A stretch of DNA of 64,000 bases from Bacteroidetes bacterium RIFCSPLOWO2_12_FULL_35_15 (lineage in GTDB: Bacteria > Bacteroidota > Bacteroidia > 2-12-FULL-35-15): positions 1 to 64,000 of the forward strand of contig MEPB01000058.1 of NCBI GenBank assembly GCA_001769385.1, in the 5' to 3' direction. The notes under the pieces were generated by a model that was not told where the DNA came from, did not search any database, and saw nothing but the letters and a program-made list of their open reading frames with translations. Both the position numbers and the translations under genes were made by a program. Every line of letters starts with the position of its first letter. Positions within the stretch are counted from its first letter, which is position 1. Shown in pieces: positions 48,614 through 59,159 of the stretch.

Positions 48614-49759
48614 TTACATTTTTTTTGTTGCTGCTGTTTCATAGATACTCGGGGTAAGAATCTTATCCCAGTCTTTCCAAATTACTTCGTAACCCTGCTT
48701 TTTTATTAGTTGTTCAATTTGTTGAGGAGAGCGTTCATCACTAATTTCAAATTGCTCGAGCGATTCCGGATCAACAGCATAGCCACCCGGATTTGTTTTT
48801 GAACCCGCACTCATCGAAGTAATTCCAAGCTTAAAAACATTGTCGCGGAACTTTTCATTTTCACGAGTAGAAAGAGATAATTCAACCTCCTCATTAAAAA
48901 TCCGATAAGCGCAAATCAACTGAACCATTTCTTTATCATACATGATTACTTTCGGTTCAATGATTCCTTCAGCTGGCCGCATCCTCGGAAATGATATAGA
49001 GTATTTCGTTTTCCAATGTTTTTTTTCAAGATAATTTAAATGCAATGCCGTAAAAAAAGAATCTGTTCTCCAATCTTCCAATCCGATGAGCGTTCCCAAT
49101 CCTATTTTATAAATTTCTGCGTTGCCCAACCTGTCTGGTGTTTCGAGGCGATAATTAAAGTTAGATTTTTTGCCTTTGGGATGATGCAATTTATAATCGT
49201 CTTTGTGATATGTTTCCTGATATACTAAAACAGTATTCAATCCTTCAGCAATTAACTCTTCATATTCATTTTGATCCAGAGGTTGTACTTCCATTGAAAT
49301 GTGCGAAAAATAATTGCGTAACAATCTGATCGCATTTTTCAGATAAGGAACACCAACAGTTTTTTCGGCCTCTCCGGTAACAAGCAATATATGGTCATAA
49401 CCCAATGTTTTTATAGCTTCCGCTTCCACTAAGATTTCGGAATCAGTTAAAGTTTTACGTTTTATTTTATTATCGAAACTGAAACCACAATAGGTGCAAA
49501 TATTCTGACATTCATTTGAAAGATAAAGCGGAGTATAAAATTGAATTGTTTTTCCAAACCGTTTTTGTGTAAGTTGATGACTTAGTTGTGCCATCTGTTC
49601 TATGTAGTTTGAACCAGCCGGAGATATCAATGCTTTGAAATCTTCCAAATCACGTTTGCTCGTTTTATTTAAGGCATGTTCCACATCCGTTTTTGTTTTG
49701 GAGTAGATGCTTTGTTTTACTTCCTCCCAATTGTATTTATCGAATAGTTTTGTAAACAT
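48614..49759 (-). CDS. thiH: 2-iminoacetate synthase ThiH
   Basis: A 381-residue radical SAM enzyme that splits tyrosine to give dehydroglycine for thiazole formation. The cluster motif ECQNICTYCGF (CxxxCxxC) is near residue 70, followed by KTLTDSEILVEAEAIK, HILLVTGEAEKTVGVPY and GTLIGLEDWRTDSF; the C-terminal SRENEKFRDNVFKLGITSMSAGS is typical. Oxygen sensitivity of the ThiH route suggests micro-oxic or anaerobic thiazole synthesis. A palindromic repeat separates it from thiG upstream. Confidence 0.95.
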   Translation of the reverse strand: MFTKLFDKYNWEEVKQSIYSKTKTDVEHALNKTSKRDLEDFKALISPAGSNYIEQMAQLSHQLTQKRFGKTIQFYTPLYLSNECQNICTYCGFSFDNKIKRKTLTDSEILVEAEAIKTLGYDHILLVTGEAEKTVGVPYLKNAIRLLRNYFSHISMEVQPLDQNEYEELIAEGLNTVLVYQETYHKDDYKLHHPKGKKSNFNYRLETPDRLGNAEIYKIGLGTLIGLEDWRTDSFFTALHLNYLEKKHWKTKYSISFPRMRPAEGIIEPKVIMYDKEMVQLICAYRIFNEEVELSLSTRENEKFRDNVFKLGITSMSAGSKTNPGGYAVDPESLEQFEISDERSPQQIEQLIKKQGYEVIWKDWDKILTPSIYETAATKKM

Positions 49760-49772
49760 TTTATTTTTTTTA

Positions 49773-49803
49773 TACCCTAAGGGTTTTGAAAACCCTTAGG
49801 GTA
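49773..49803. repeat. Palindrome between thiG and thiH
   Basis: 31 nt with 15-bp perfect arms TACCCTAAGGGTTTT and AAAACCCTTAGGGTA around one central G. It is followed on the minus strand by TAAAAAAAATAAAATG, the start of thiH, so the element lies just 5' of the thiH start. Confidence 0.88.
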
Positions 49804-49818
49804 ATGCATTAATTATAA

Positions 49819-50589
49819 TTAATCTTGTAAAAAAGAAGTCAGCGGACTACTTGCTTCAGCAGTTTTTTTGACTTTCGCTAATTTTGCTTCATAAGCCATT
49901 CGGCCTGCTTCTGTTGCCATTTTAAAAGCTCTTGCCATCAGTACAGGATTTTGGGAAACAGCAATTGCAGTATTCACCAAAATGGCATCAGCACCCATTT
50001 CCATTGCTTCGGCTGCATGTGATGGTGCGCCAATTCCGGCATCAATCACTACCGGAACATTACTTTGATCAATAATTATTTCCAGAAAACGTTTGGTTTG
50101 TAATCCGCTATTGCTGCCAATTGGAGAACCTAATGGCATAACAGCAGCAACACCAACTTCTTCTAAATGTTTGCAAAGAACAGGATCGGCATGAATATAC
50201 GGCAATACAATAAAGCCCAGTTTCACTAGTTCTTCAGCTGCTTTCAATGTTTCTATCGGATCGGGTAAAAGATATTTAGGGTCAGGATGGATCTCTAATT
50301 TAAGCCAGTTGGTTTCCAATGCTTCACGAGCTAATTGGGCTGCAAATATTGCTTCTTTGGCATTTCGTACACCGGAAGTGTTCGGTAACAAGTTAAACTG
50401 CGAATGAGCAAGATGTTTTAAAATATCATCATCATTATTATTCATATCAACTCGTTTTAAGGCCACAGTTACTAACTCTGAGCCGGAAGCCAATAATGAA
50501 TCTTCCATCATTTGTGAAGAACTAAACTTACCTGTTCCTGTGAACAAGCGAGAATTAAATTCCTTCCCGGCAATTATTAATTTATCCAT
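49819..50589 (-). CDS. thiG: Thiazole synthase ThiG
   Basis: A 256-residue TIM-barrel enzyme that forms the thiazole phosphate from DXP, thiocarboxylated ThiS and iminoacetate. Signatures are [22 protein letters not shown] with the Schiff-base Lys, [49 protein letters not shown] and AILVNTAIA. The length is typical. It overlaps thiE by 8 bp, so translation is coupled. Confidence 0.97.
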   Translation of the reverse strand: MDKLIIAGKEFNSRLFTGTGKFSSSQMMEDSLLASGSELVTVALKRVDMNNNDDDILKHLAHSQFNLLPNTSGVRNAKEAIFAAQLAREALETNWLKLEIHPDPKYLLPDPIETLKAAEELVKLGFIVLPYIHADPVLCKHLEEVGVAAVMPLGSPIGSNSGLQTKRFLEIIIDQSNVPVVIDAGIGAPSHAAEAMEMGADAILVNTAIAVSQNPVLMARAFKMATEAGRMAYEAKLAKVKKTAEASSPLTSFLQD

Positions 50590-51235
50590 TTTTCAATTTT
50601 TTTTCTGTTTCAAATTTGATTTTATTCCTGAAACGCTTTACTGTCTCCATTTTATGTTCGCTTAAATTTATGGCGGAAGAAACTGCGATGCCATAAATTC
50701 CTGTATTCATCAATGTTTTAACATCTTCCACTTTTATTCCTCCAATAGCAATTATTGGAATAGTGATTCCTGCATCAATACATTTTTTTATGATTAGCTC
50801 GTACCCTTTAATTCCTAAAACCGGACTTAAATTTTGTTTGGTGGCTGTAAATCTAAAAGGACCTAAGCCAATATAATCAACCTGGGCAGCAGCAAGTTTT
50901 TCAATGTCTTCAAAGGTATTCGCTGTACCACCAATAATAAAATTGTTTCCAAGAACATCACGGGCCTCTTTCGGAGACATATCACTTTTTCCTAAATGAA
51001 CTCCATCTGCACGAATTGATTTTGCAAGTTTTACATGGTCATTAATAATAAATTTTGCATGATATTTTCTGCAAATAGCCTCTGTTTTAACAGCAATCTC
51101 CAAGCATTCATTATACGATTTATCTTTCATGCGTAACTGAACCCAGTCAACTCCTCCTTCACAAGCCCACTCCGCTAATTGGTCGTGTGATTCTCCCTCT
51201 ATTTCTTGAGTAATATATTGAAACCGTGAGATCAT
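50582..51235 (-). CDS. thiE: Thiamine phosphate synthase ThiE
   Basis: A 217-residue TIM barrel that joins HMP-PP with the thiazole phosphate. Here the catalytic-type segments are complete: [57 protein letters not shown] and [12 protein letters not shown]. This makes it the real coupling enzyme among the three ThiE-superfamily proteins in the window. It overlaps thiD by 4 bp and thiG by 8 bp. Confidence 0.95.
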   Translation of the reverse strand: MISRFQYITQEIEGESHDQLAEWACEGGVDWVQLRMKDKSYNECLEIAVKTEAICRKYHAKFIINDHVKLAKSIRADGVHLGKSDMSPKEARDVLGNNFIIGGTANTFEDIEKLAAAQVDYIGLGPFRFTATKQNLSPVLGIKGYELIIKKCIDAGITIPIIAIGGIKVEDVKTLMNTGIYGIAVSSAINLSEHKMETVKRFRNKIKFETEKKLKNG

Positions 51236-52002
51236 AATTTGTGATATCCTAATAATGATTTATTGCTTCCTAAAAAATTTGAAGTGTATTCTTTGGCTCG
51301 TAAACAGGCAGGATGTATTTTAATTCCTTTTGCCAGATTCGCTGTAATTGCTGAAGACAATACACAACCTGAACCATGCTTTTGAAATACTTCTTTTGTT
51401 TTAGGTTTAAAAGAGAATAGTTTTCCTTCGTTCGTAAATAAATAATCTTTTCCTTTATTATCAATCGCATGTCCGCCCTTCAAATATACATTGCAGAATT
51501 GTTGTAACTGTTCTGCGTTTTTTAGTGCATCGTCAGCTGTTCCTAAAATTAATGCTTCCGGAATATTTGGAGTGATCAGATAAATTTCTTTGCAAATTGT
51601 TTGCACTAATTCTTTGTTCACATCCTTATGAAATTCATACCCTGCACTTGCTTTTAGAATTGGATCCCATATAAATTTCGGATTTTGGATCTTCGATTCA
51701 GGAAGTGTTTTGAAGTAGGAGATGAGCTGAAATAAGACTTCTAAATTTTCGATCAAACCAATTTTTATATATTCAATTTGAAAACGTTTTTGCAGGAGTG
51801 CAATTTGAGAAATAATTTTATCTAGCGAGATCCACTCAACTTGATTAAATTCAATATCGTTCTGAAATGTCAATGCAGATGGAACCCCCAACCCATAAAC
51901 TTTATTCGCTTCAAATGTTTTAATGTCGGCCAAAATGCCTGCACCTGCGCTGGGGTCAAACCCGGCAATGGTTAGTACGTATGGACGTGTATTGCTTGAC
52001 AT
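51232..52002 (-). CDS. thiD: Hydroxymethylpyrimidine/phosphomethylpyrimidine kinase ThiD
   Basis: A 256-residue ribokinase-fold kinase that phosphorylates HMP and HMP-P. Signatures are TIAGFDPSAGAGILADIKTF, GLGVPSALTFQND, IKIGLIEN, WDPILKASAG, ITPNIPEA, VYLKGGH and the anion hole KHGSGCVLSSAIT with the catalytic Cys/Gly region. It overlaps thiE. The C-terminal thiE-like fusions seen in some relatives are absent. Confidence 0.96.
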   Translation of the reverse strand: MSSNTRPYVLTIAGFDPSAGAGILADIKTFEANKVYGLGVPSALTFQNDIEFNQVEWISLDKIISQIALLQKRFQIEYIKIGLIENLEVLFQLISYFKTLPESKIQNPKFIWDPILKASAGYEFHKDVNKELVQTICKEIYLITPNIPEALILGTADDALKNAEQLQQFCNVYLKGGHAIDNKGKDYLFTNEGKLFSFKPKTKEVFQKHGSGCVLSSAITANLAKGIKIHPACLRAKEYTSNFLGSNKSLLGYHKL

Positions 52003-52006
52003 TTTA

Positions 52007-52639
52007 TTACAATATAAAAGGACCCTTGGCAGAGTTTTGAACCCTGACAGGGGTATATGCTTTAAGTAAATGTTTGTATTTTTTTACCGGATTTGATGAC
52101 ATCCAAATTGCTCCTAATGTTGCTATCCCATTAAAGCCTAAATCAATTGCTAGTGGAATGTTTTGCTCATTTATTCCGCCAAGTGCAATTACTTCAATCT
52201 TGGTATCTGTTTGGTGCAAAAATGTTTTTAGTTTTATTTTATCAAAAGTTGATTTATAATCTTGCTTAGAAATGCTATCAAATACAGGACTTAGAAAAGC
52301 ATATTGGAAATTTGCAGACACACTCTTTATTTCTTCCAATGAATGTACAGAAATGCTTTGATGCAGATTTTCAAATTGTTTATTCATAGAATTAAATGAA
52401 TTCCGTTTGGAGTAATGAACACCTTTTAACCCATATTCTAAAGCCAGCTGATGATGTGAATGCAACACTACTCTGTTTCTAAATTGTATCGAAATTCCTA
52501 GAATATATTGCTCTAATTCCTCTTTTGAAAGATCAGGTTTTCGCAAATGAAAATATTCCAAACCGGCTTCAAACAATGAACACAAAATTTCATGTTCATT
52601 GTTTAAATTAATAGGGTTGGATATAACGATTAATTTCAT
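52007..52639 (-). CDS. TenI/ThiE-like protein in the thi operon
   Basis: A 210-residue TIM barrel, paralogue of the 46821 gene (MKLIVISNP, ILCSLFEAGLEYFHLRKPDL, RVVLHSHHQLALEYGLKGVH, YAFLSPVFDS, IEVIALGGINEQNIPLA). It lacks several ThiE segments; the operon position between thiC and thiD suggests TenI-type thiazole tautomerase or a second, specialised coupling enzyme. It starts 15 bp after the RAYT stop codon. Its own start lies just after the palindrome at 52650. Confidence 0.75.
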   Translation of the reverse strand: MKLIVISNPINLNNEHEILCSLFEAGLEYFHLRKPDLSKEELEQYILGISIQFRNRVVLHSHHQLALEYGLKGVHYSKRNSFNSMNKQFENLHQSISVHSLEEIKSVSANFQYAFLSPVFDSISKQDYKSTFDKIKLKTFLHQTDTKIEVIALGGINEQNIPLAIDLGFNGIATLGAIWMSSNPVKKYKHLLKAYTPVRVQNSAKGPFIL

Positions 52640-52649
52640 TTTTTTTTAA

Positions 52650-52680
52650 TACCCTAAGGGTTTTCAAAACCCATAGGGTA
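52650..52680. repeat. Palindrome, 3' flank of the intact RAYT
   Basis: TACCCTAAGGGTTTT and AAAACCCATAGGGTA form 15-nt arms with one mismatched pair around C. The last codons of the RAYT (KEYPMGFENP) and its TAG stop are encoded within it, so the element and the gene end are fused. Confidence 0.9.
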
Positions 52681-53280
52681 TTCCTTTAAAATATCCATTT
52701 TGTGAAAATCCAGATATTCTTCTTTACTTCCAAACCACTCAATTACTTGTTGTCTTTCTAATAGTGTTTCTTTATCAGAAATTATTGAATGAAACGAGGA
52801 ATATTTCCATTGCAAAAAATCATTCACAAAATTGTGATGAACAGGATTAAAGTGAATATAATGTATGAGTTTAGTAAAATAATTGTTATTTGTAATCTGT
52901 TTTCTATTAAAACTTTGTACAAACAAACTTCCTTTTCTCCTAAATGCTTTGTTATAGGCTTTTGTATAAGCATTTAAAAAACTACCTACCTGATGTATTA
53001 ATGCCTCATAAATATTTTCTTGCTGATTTGATATTTTTGAATCTGTTGATTTGAAATACAACTTAAGCATTTCTTCCGATTTTACTTTGATTAGCAAATG
53101 AAAATGGTTAGGCATCAAACAATAAGCAAACGTTTCAAAAACAGGACCTAGATATTCCGCATATTTTTTAAGAAAATAAAGATAATTATCTTCATTTCGA
53201 AATAAATTATCAGAACCATTACTATGATCATAAATATGATAATAATTTTCGGGTTCTAAAGGAATTCGTTTATTTCCCAT
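52654..53280 (-). CDS. REP-associated tyrosine transposase (RAYT), intact
   Basis: A 208-residue Y1/HUH enzyme of the TnpA_REP family. N-terminal YYHIYDHSNGSDNLFRNEDN, the HUH metal motif YCLMPNHFHLLI (His-x-His), the catalytic-helix region AYTKAYNKAFRRKGSLFV and the closing LIHYIHFNPVHHNFV plus WKYSSFHS are all present, without frameshift. It lies between thiC and the TenI-like gene, flanked on both sides by similar palindromes, an arrangement expected of a RAYT with its own REP family. It differs in sequence and partner palindrome from the broken RAYT at 21 kb. Confidence 0.93.
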   Translation of the reverse strand: MGNKRIPLEPENYYHIYDHSNGSDNLFRNEDNYLYFLKKYAEYLGPVFETFAYCLMPNHFHLLIKVKSEEMLKLYFKSTDSKISNQQENIYEALIHQVGSFLNAYTKAYNKAFRRKGSLFVQSFNRKQITNNNYFTKLIHYIHFNPVHHNFVNDFLQWKYSSFHSIISDKETLLERQQVIEWFGSKEEYLDFHKMDILKEYPMGFENP

Positions 53281-53316
53281 CTACTCTTTCTTATTCTGTA
53301 TTTAAATTTATATTAA

Positions 53317-53346
53317 TACCCCAAGGGTTTTCAAAACCTTTGGGTA
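53317..53346. repeat. Palindrome, 5' flank of the intact RAYT
   Basis: TACCCCAAGGGTTTT faces AAAACCTTTGGGTA (30 nt, central C). Compared with the 49773 copy, TACCCT/AGGGTA has become TACCCC-A/T-TGGGTA, in part on both arms. It lies 11 bp after the thiC stop. Confidence 0.85.
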
Positions 53347-53356
53347 TGGCATTGTA

Positions 53357-55216
<1,860 letters not shown>

Positions 55217-55257
55217 TTATATGATTAATTTGATTGATGTATTTTTTCGAATAACCA

Positions 55258-55289
55258 TACCCTAAGGTTTTTTTTAAGCCCTTAGGGTA
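55258..55289. repeat. Palindrome between thiS and thiC
   Basis: TACCCTAAGG (left) and CCCTTAGGGTA (right) pair around a T/A-rich centre (32 nt). It is the fourth copy in the window; all four lie between genes of the thi operon. Confidence 0.85.
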
Positions 55290-55293
55290 TTTG

Positions 55294-55494
55294 TTATCCT
55301 CCTTGTGTAGCTTTTATTAAAATTATTTTGTCGTTTTTTTTGATGATACTTTTTTCCCAATCAGTACGTGGCAATACTTTGTTGTTTATTGCTACCGCAA
55401 CACCTTTTTCAACATTAATGTTTAGAGATTGAAACAATTGTGAAAGCGACTGAGTTTGCTTTAAAGCGTACTCTTTGTCATTGATGTAAATCAT
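55294..55494 (-). CDS. thiS: Sulfur carrier ThiS
   Basis: A 66-residue ubiquitin-like carrier that ends in TQGG, the GG tail that is adenylated by ThiF, thiocarboxylated and used by ThiG. VAVAINNKVLPRTDWEKSII is typical. It is the first gene after the TPP riboswitch. Confidence 0.95.
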   Translation of the reverse strand: MIYINDKEYALKQTQSLSQLFQSLNINVEKGVAVAINNKVLPRTDWEKSIIKKNDKIILIKATQGG

Positions 55495-55574
55495 ACTAAA
55501 ACAAATTAAGAATTTAAAACTTAAAGGGAGAAATGCTTAGAGAAAAAGGAAGCAAGAAATGAAAATTACTCTTA

Positions 55575-55683
55575 CAACTTAATTCCCTTCGGCAGCATTA
55601 TCTGCATCAGGTTCTGTTCTTCTAAAGAAGAACAAAGGGTTTTATCTCAGACTTTAAAAATTTATTTTAAAGACACCCCTATA
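55575..55683 (-). promoter_or_regulatory. TPP riboswitch (THI element)
   Basis: On the minus strand: AGGGGTGTC (P2/P1 side), a P3 arm, CTGAGA, ACCCTT, a variable stem GTTCTTC/GAAGAAC, GAACCTGATGCAGATAATGC and CTGCCGAAGGGAA. The invariable CUGAGA and CUGAUNNNG..AUGC cores are present. It precedes thiS by ~80 nt, so TPP should reduce expression of the operon, probably by blocking initiation since no obvious terminator follows. Confidence 0.93.
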
Positions 55684-55697
55684 AGTTTTTCTGAATA

Positions 55698-55705
55698 CAA
55701 AGATG
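55698..55705 (-). promoter_or_regulatory. Putative -7 box of the thi operon
   Basis: On the minus strand CATCTTTG, one change from TAnnTTTG, 15 nt before the riboswitch start. The spacing suits a transcription start at its edge. Confidence 0.45.
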
Positions 55706-55833
55706 ATTTTTTTTATGGATAAAAAAAAGTAAATACTGTTTATTATTAAATGGGTTGCATCCGTTCAGGCAGAAATATTTAAACAGAAAAATTAATCCGG
55801 TATCAGTATTAACATATTCGTTTTCTGAAAAAA

Positions 55834-56523
55834 TTACCCCCCAATAAGTTTAGCTACCATAAATGCAGCAGCAGCAGCAGCAGCACCAATTGCCATCACT
55901 TTTAGTGCTCCTGTAAATAAGGGTTGTCCGGTGGCTTTACTTTTAAAATATCCAAAAACAAATAAACAAATTAAGGTTATGACTGCAGAAATTTGTAACC
56001 CTGCTGAAGGTGTATCTGTAAAAAAGTAAGGGAGTAATGGTATTGTTCCCCCGATAATATATGATACTCCAATTGTCAGGGCGCTATGCGTAGCACGATT
56101 TGCATTTGGTTCTTCCAAACCAAGTTCAAATTTCATCATAAAATCTACCCACTTTTTCTTGTCTTTGCATAATTCTTCTACTAACATATGTTGTGATTCT
56201 TCGCTAAAACCATAGTCGGCAAATACTTCTTTTACTTCTTCTTTTTCTTTTTCGGGGACAGTTTCAACTTCTTCCCATTCGCGTTTTAATTCAGAATGAT
56301 AATGTTCCACTTCTGTTCTTCCCGCTAAATATCCTCCCAATCCCATGGCGATAGATCCTGCAATAATTTCAGCTACACCTGCTGTAATAACAATGTGATT
56401 GTCACTCACTGCACTACTTATCCCCGCTGCTAAAGCAAATGGAACTGTTAATCCATCAGACATTCCAATTACTATGTCTGTAATAAATGCAGAGTCGCGT
56501 AAATGTTTTTCGGTATGTATCAT
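55834..56523 (-). CDS. VIT1/CCC1-family metal transporter
   Basis: A 229-residue membrane protein of the VIT family: DSAFITDIVIGMSDGLTVPFA, ALAAGISS, AEIIAGSIAMGLGGYLAGRTE, then a cytoplasmic helical hairpin rich in Glu (about 80-130, metal-binding in this family) and spans with YIIGGTIPLLPYFF and GALKVMAIGAAAAAAAF. These proteins move Fe(II)/Mn(II). The length is typical. It is the first of a possible three-gene run with no promoter visible; the YdcF gene ends 30 bp upstream. Confidence 0.88.
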   Translation of the reverse strand: MIHTEKHLRDSAFITDIVIGMSDGLTVPFALAAGISSAVSDNHIVITAGVAEIIAGSIAMGLGGYLAGRTEVEHYHSELKREWEEVETVPEKEKEEVKEVFADYGFSEESQHMLVEELCKDKKKWVDFMMKFELGLEEPNANRATHSALTIGVSYIIGGTIPLLPYFFTDTPSAGLQISAVITLICLFVFGYFKSKATGQPLFTGALKVMAIGAAAAAAAFMVAKLIGG

Positions 56524-56553
56524 TAATTTTTTTTTACAATTATACTCTTTTTT

Positions 56554-57279
56554 TTAAATCCAACCTTTTAGTTTATAATATCCAAGAGCGGTAAATTCTC
56601 TTAAGCAAATAATTTCAATTTTTAAATAACTCCAGAAATTATATCTCATATTTATATTTTCGCCAACATCTGGAATATATTTTCTGCCGCCTAACTTTTT
56701 TCCATCAAATGACAGATCAATATTCATATCTGAATCCGTAGCCGGGCAGGCACCGATGTTTTTGAATCCTGCTTTTCTGAATACCAAAACAGATCGTAAA
56801 ACATGTTCAGGAGATGTAACGATCACAATTTTGGAATCAATAATTGTTGGAATTGTTTCAACTAAACCTAATGCTTGCGAGCGGGTATTAGTGCCAATGG
56901 TATCAAAAGAAATTTTTGTTGAATCGATATTTTTAGCAAGCAATTCATTTTTCATTTTCCAATAAACGGTGCTGTCTTTGGGATGTAAAATAATAACAAA
57001 AGCGCTTGGATATTTTTTTGAAACAGAGGCTGTATGGTATAGTCTCATTAGGTTGTCCTCGCTGGGCATGCCGCTCCCTCCGAGCATGACAATATAATCG
57101 GGGTTAAAATAATATTTCCCTTGTGTTGTGCCGAGCCAATAACGCGTCCAGTATGGTGCAGAAGTAAAAGCGAGGGCACACATAATAAATGCAATGCAGC
57201 CCAGAGTGATTGTAATAATTTTCGAAATTTTAAGAATATATTTTCCAATAATTTTGAAATAATCAAACGTTTTAGTCAT
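56554..57279 (-). CDS. YdcF/SanA-like membrane protein (DUF218)
   Basis: A 241-residue protein with one N-terminal span (about 15-40) and a DUF218 domain: NPDYIVMLGGSGMPSEDN, FVIILHPKDS, FDTIGTNTRSQAL and IVIVTSPEHVLRSVLVF. The fold is Rossmann-like; related proteins affect envelope integrity and vancomycin sensitivity. It is followed by the VIT gene and preceded, 14 bp upstream, by an exported hypothetical. Confidence 0.82.
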   Translation of the reverse strand: MTKTFDYFKIIGKYILKISKIITITLGCIAFIMCALAFTSAPYWTRYWLGTTQGKYYFNPDYIVMLGGSGMPSEDNLMRLYHTASVSKKYPSAFVIILHPKDSTVYWKMKNELLAKNIDSTKISFDTIGTNTRSQALGLVETIPTIIDSKIVIVTSPEHVLRSVLVFRKAGFKNIGACPATDSDMNIDLSFDGKKLGGRKYIPDVGENINMRYNFWSYLKIEIICLREFTALGYYKLKGWI

Positions 57280-57293
57280 TTCGCTTTTTCGAA

Positions 57294-57893
57294 TTATTGA
57301 GTTTTATTTTCCCAGTTTTTAAAGGTGATACTTCTTAGAGAAAGTTCTTTTCCAGTATCATATAAATCATCTCCAAAATTGTTTTTCTTTCCTGTTTTAT
57401 AATACCCTTTAACAACTAAATAAAAATTATAGTGTTTTTTATCTTTTAATGTGCATACCATATCATTCACAACATTACTGGTTTTAAATAATAAGGTGTT
57501 TATTTGAAAATCACTTGTGTTAAATTGATCTTCGGGAGTGAGTAATTTTAATTTCAGCGAATCTGATTTTGAATATTTTTTTTGGAATTCTTTACCGGAA
57601 GGAATAAATGATTTATATGCAACTAGTATATCTTCTTTGTTCCCATAACGATGCAATTCTATTTGGAAAATTTCCTGTTTTTTCATTTGTTCATCAAAAA
57701 ACATGATAACCCCTAAATCAGATATTTTTCGGCAATTTATAACATCGCCCTCTTTGAGAGTAGTTTTAAAATGGTTGGTTGTTATTATTGGTGCTTTTGC
57801 AGTATTAATCTGTATAAATTTAAGGTTATGTTTAAAAGAGCAAAAGAACAAGATTATAAGTGAGGAAATAATTAGGAATGATTTTTTTTTCAT
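57294..57893 (-). CDS. Exported hypothetical protein
   Basis: 199 residues with an N-terminal signal (MKKKSFLIISSLIILFFCSF); Cys18 may be a lipid site, though the box is weak. The mature part is beta-rich, with several LxVKG and YNFYLVVKGYYKTGKK strands and conserved-looking Asp/Lys. No family is recognised. It may be cotranscribed with the YdcF gene. Confidence 0.6.
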   Translation of the reverse strand: MKKKSFLIISSLIILFFCSFKHNLKFIQINTAKAPIITTNHFKTTLKEGDVINCRKISDLGVIMFFDEQMKKQEIFQIELHRYGNKEDILVAYKSFIPSGKEFQKKYSKSDSLKLKLLTPEDQFNTSDFQINTLLFKTSNVVNDMVCTLKDKKHYNFYLVVKGYYKTGKKNNFGDDLYDTGKELSLRSITFKNWENKTQ

Positions 57894-58074
57894 AAAAATT
57901 AAGATAAAATTTTATTGAAGCAGGTGCTTTTTTTGAAGCCCGCATCTGTTTCTTATGAGTTTCATTTCAAGTTTATGAGAAAACTGTGGAAAAATTACCT
58001 GACGCATAAACAATTGAAATTTTATAAAAAAACTCCTGTGTTTTTTTGAAGGGCGTTTTTAAATTTAAATCAAT

Positions 58075-58896
58075 TTACATGGTAACATCATATACTGTTC
58101 CGTTGATAGTAACTGTAGCTTGATCATCACATGTACCATTCCCAAAATCAACAATACGGGGAGCCAGATTGGCAGGAGTCAATGTTAACGATCCGCTTTC
58201 GATCCACTTACAATTCAAAGCAACGATGAGTGGGGAGTTTATGATCACGTTAAAAGTGTTTCCATGAACACCTGTTCCATTTGCCGAGCCGGTAATTGAA
58301 TATACATCGTCCCAGGGATTTAAATTAGTGCTTTCTCCGGCAATCCATTCGCGCGTTCGTGTTGAATTCCACTTAATAATTCCATTAGAAGTAGTAACAC
58401 TTGCATTTTGAACATTGATAGAATATGATAAATTACCATTTCCATTAATTCCATTATTAGTTATTGTATGTGTACCAACCTGCACTAAATTATTGTTGTG
58501 ATAATAATTATTTAATCCGATAGTAATTACAGTACCAGCGTTTCTATATTTTCCTGTAAAAGTTGCGGTAATTATTCCGCGTCTGTAATTTCCGTCCGCA
58601 CATAAGCAATTTGATGTGCCGAAGTTAATTGTTAAGGTTTTAGGCCAGGTAGTGGTATCAAGTATTGCCGGTGAAATACTGAAAGTGGCACAGCTTCCTG
58701 CTCTCAACTGAGATGTTGAATCAGAAAACTCACCTATTGATTTAAAAACACCTGCAAAAGCATTTTCTGCAGCCGAGTTGTCCCGGACAACCGTAGTATC
58801 CTTGTCTTCATTTTTATCAGATTTTTTACATCCGGTATAAATTGCACCTATGGTAAATAAAAGTGCAATGATGGCAATACTACTTTTTGTTTTCAT
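58075..58896 (-). CDS. Lipoprotein, paralogue pair member 1
   Basis: 273 residues. The signal ends IYTGC (lipobox, Cys22), followed by a Lys/Asp linker and a beta-rich domain with TLTINFGTSNCL, YRRGIITATFTGKY, VITIGLNNYYHNN and VTINGTVYDVTM. It shares this layout and many words with the 59160 gene, so they are a duplicate pair. The fold looks like a barrel or sandwich. The function is unknown. Confidence 0.75.
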   Translation of the reverse strand: MKTKSSIAIIALLFTIGAIYTGCKKSDKNEDKDTTVVRDNSAAENAFAGVFKSIGEFSDSTSQLRAGSCATFSISPAILDTTTWPKTLTINFGTSNCLCADGNYRRGIITATFTGKYRNAGTVITIGLNNYYHNNNLVQVGTHTITNNGINGNGNLSYSINVQNASVTTSNGIIKWNSTRTREWIAGESTNLNPWDDVYSITGSANGTGVHGNTFNVIINSPLIVALNCKWIESGSLTLTPANLAPRIVDFGNGTCDDQATVTINGTVYDVTM

Positions 58897-58959
58897 GGTT
58901 AAAATTTAAATTTAAGTATATCAAATTTAGGAATTTTTTAGAATCGTTTAATAATTTTA

Positions 58960-59062
58960 ATACCATTAGCTTATATAAAACAATTTTTTTTCTGACCTCA
59001 CCCTTAATCCCTCTCCGAAAGAGAGGGAAATAATTGGTATATTTTATATAAGCTAATGGTAT
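58960..59062. repeat. Hairpin element between the paralogues
   Basis: ATACCATTAGCTTATATAAAA-type arms (21 nt at 58960-58980 and 59042-59062) are perfect reverse complements; CAATT/AATTG extends the inner pairing. The core carries CTCTCCGAAAGAGAG, itself a hairpin. It is a MITE-like or attenuator-like element of 103 bp. Confidence 0.82.
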
Positions 59063-59111
59063 AATTTCAATGTCTTTTACAAATGCAGATTAATAAAAAA
59101 ATGGAAATAAA

Positions 59112-59144
59112 AATGCCCATTACAAAATTTGTAACGGGCATTTA
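59112..59144 (-). terminator. Terminator of the paralogue 2 gene
   Basis: AATGCCCATTACAAA pairs with TTTGTAACGGGCATT (one mismatch) around a short loop, with A- and T-rich flanks, 15-50 bp after the stop. Confidence 0.8.
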
Positions 59145-59159
59145 AAAAATTAAATAAAA

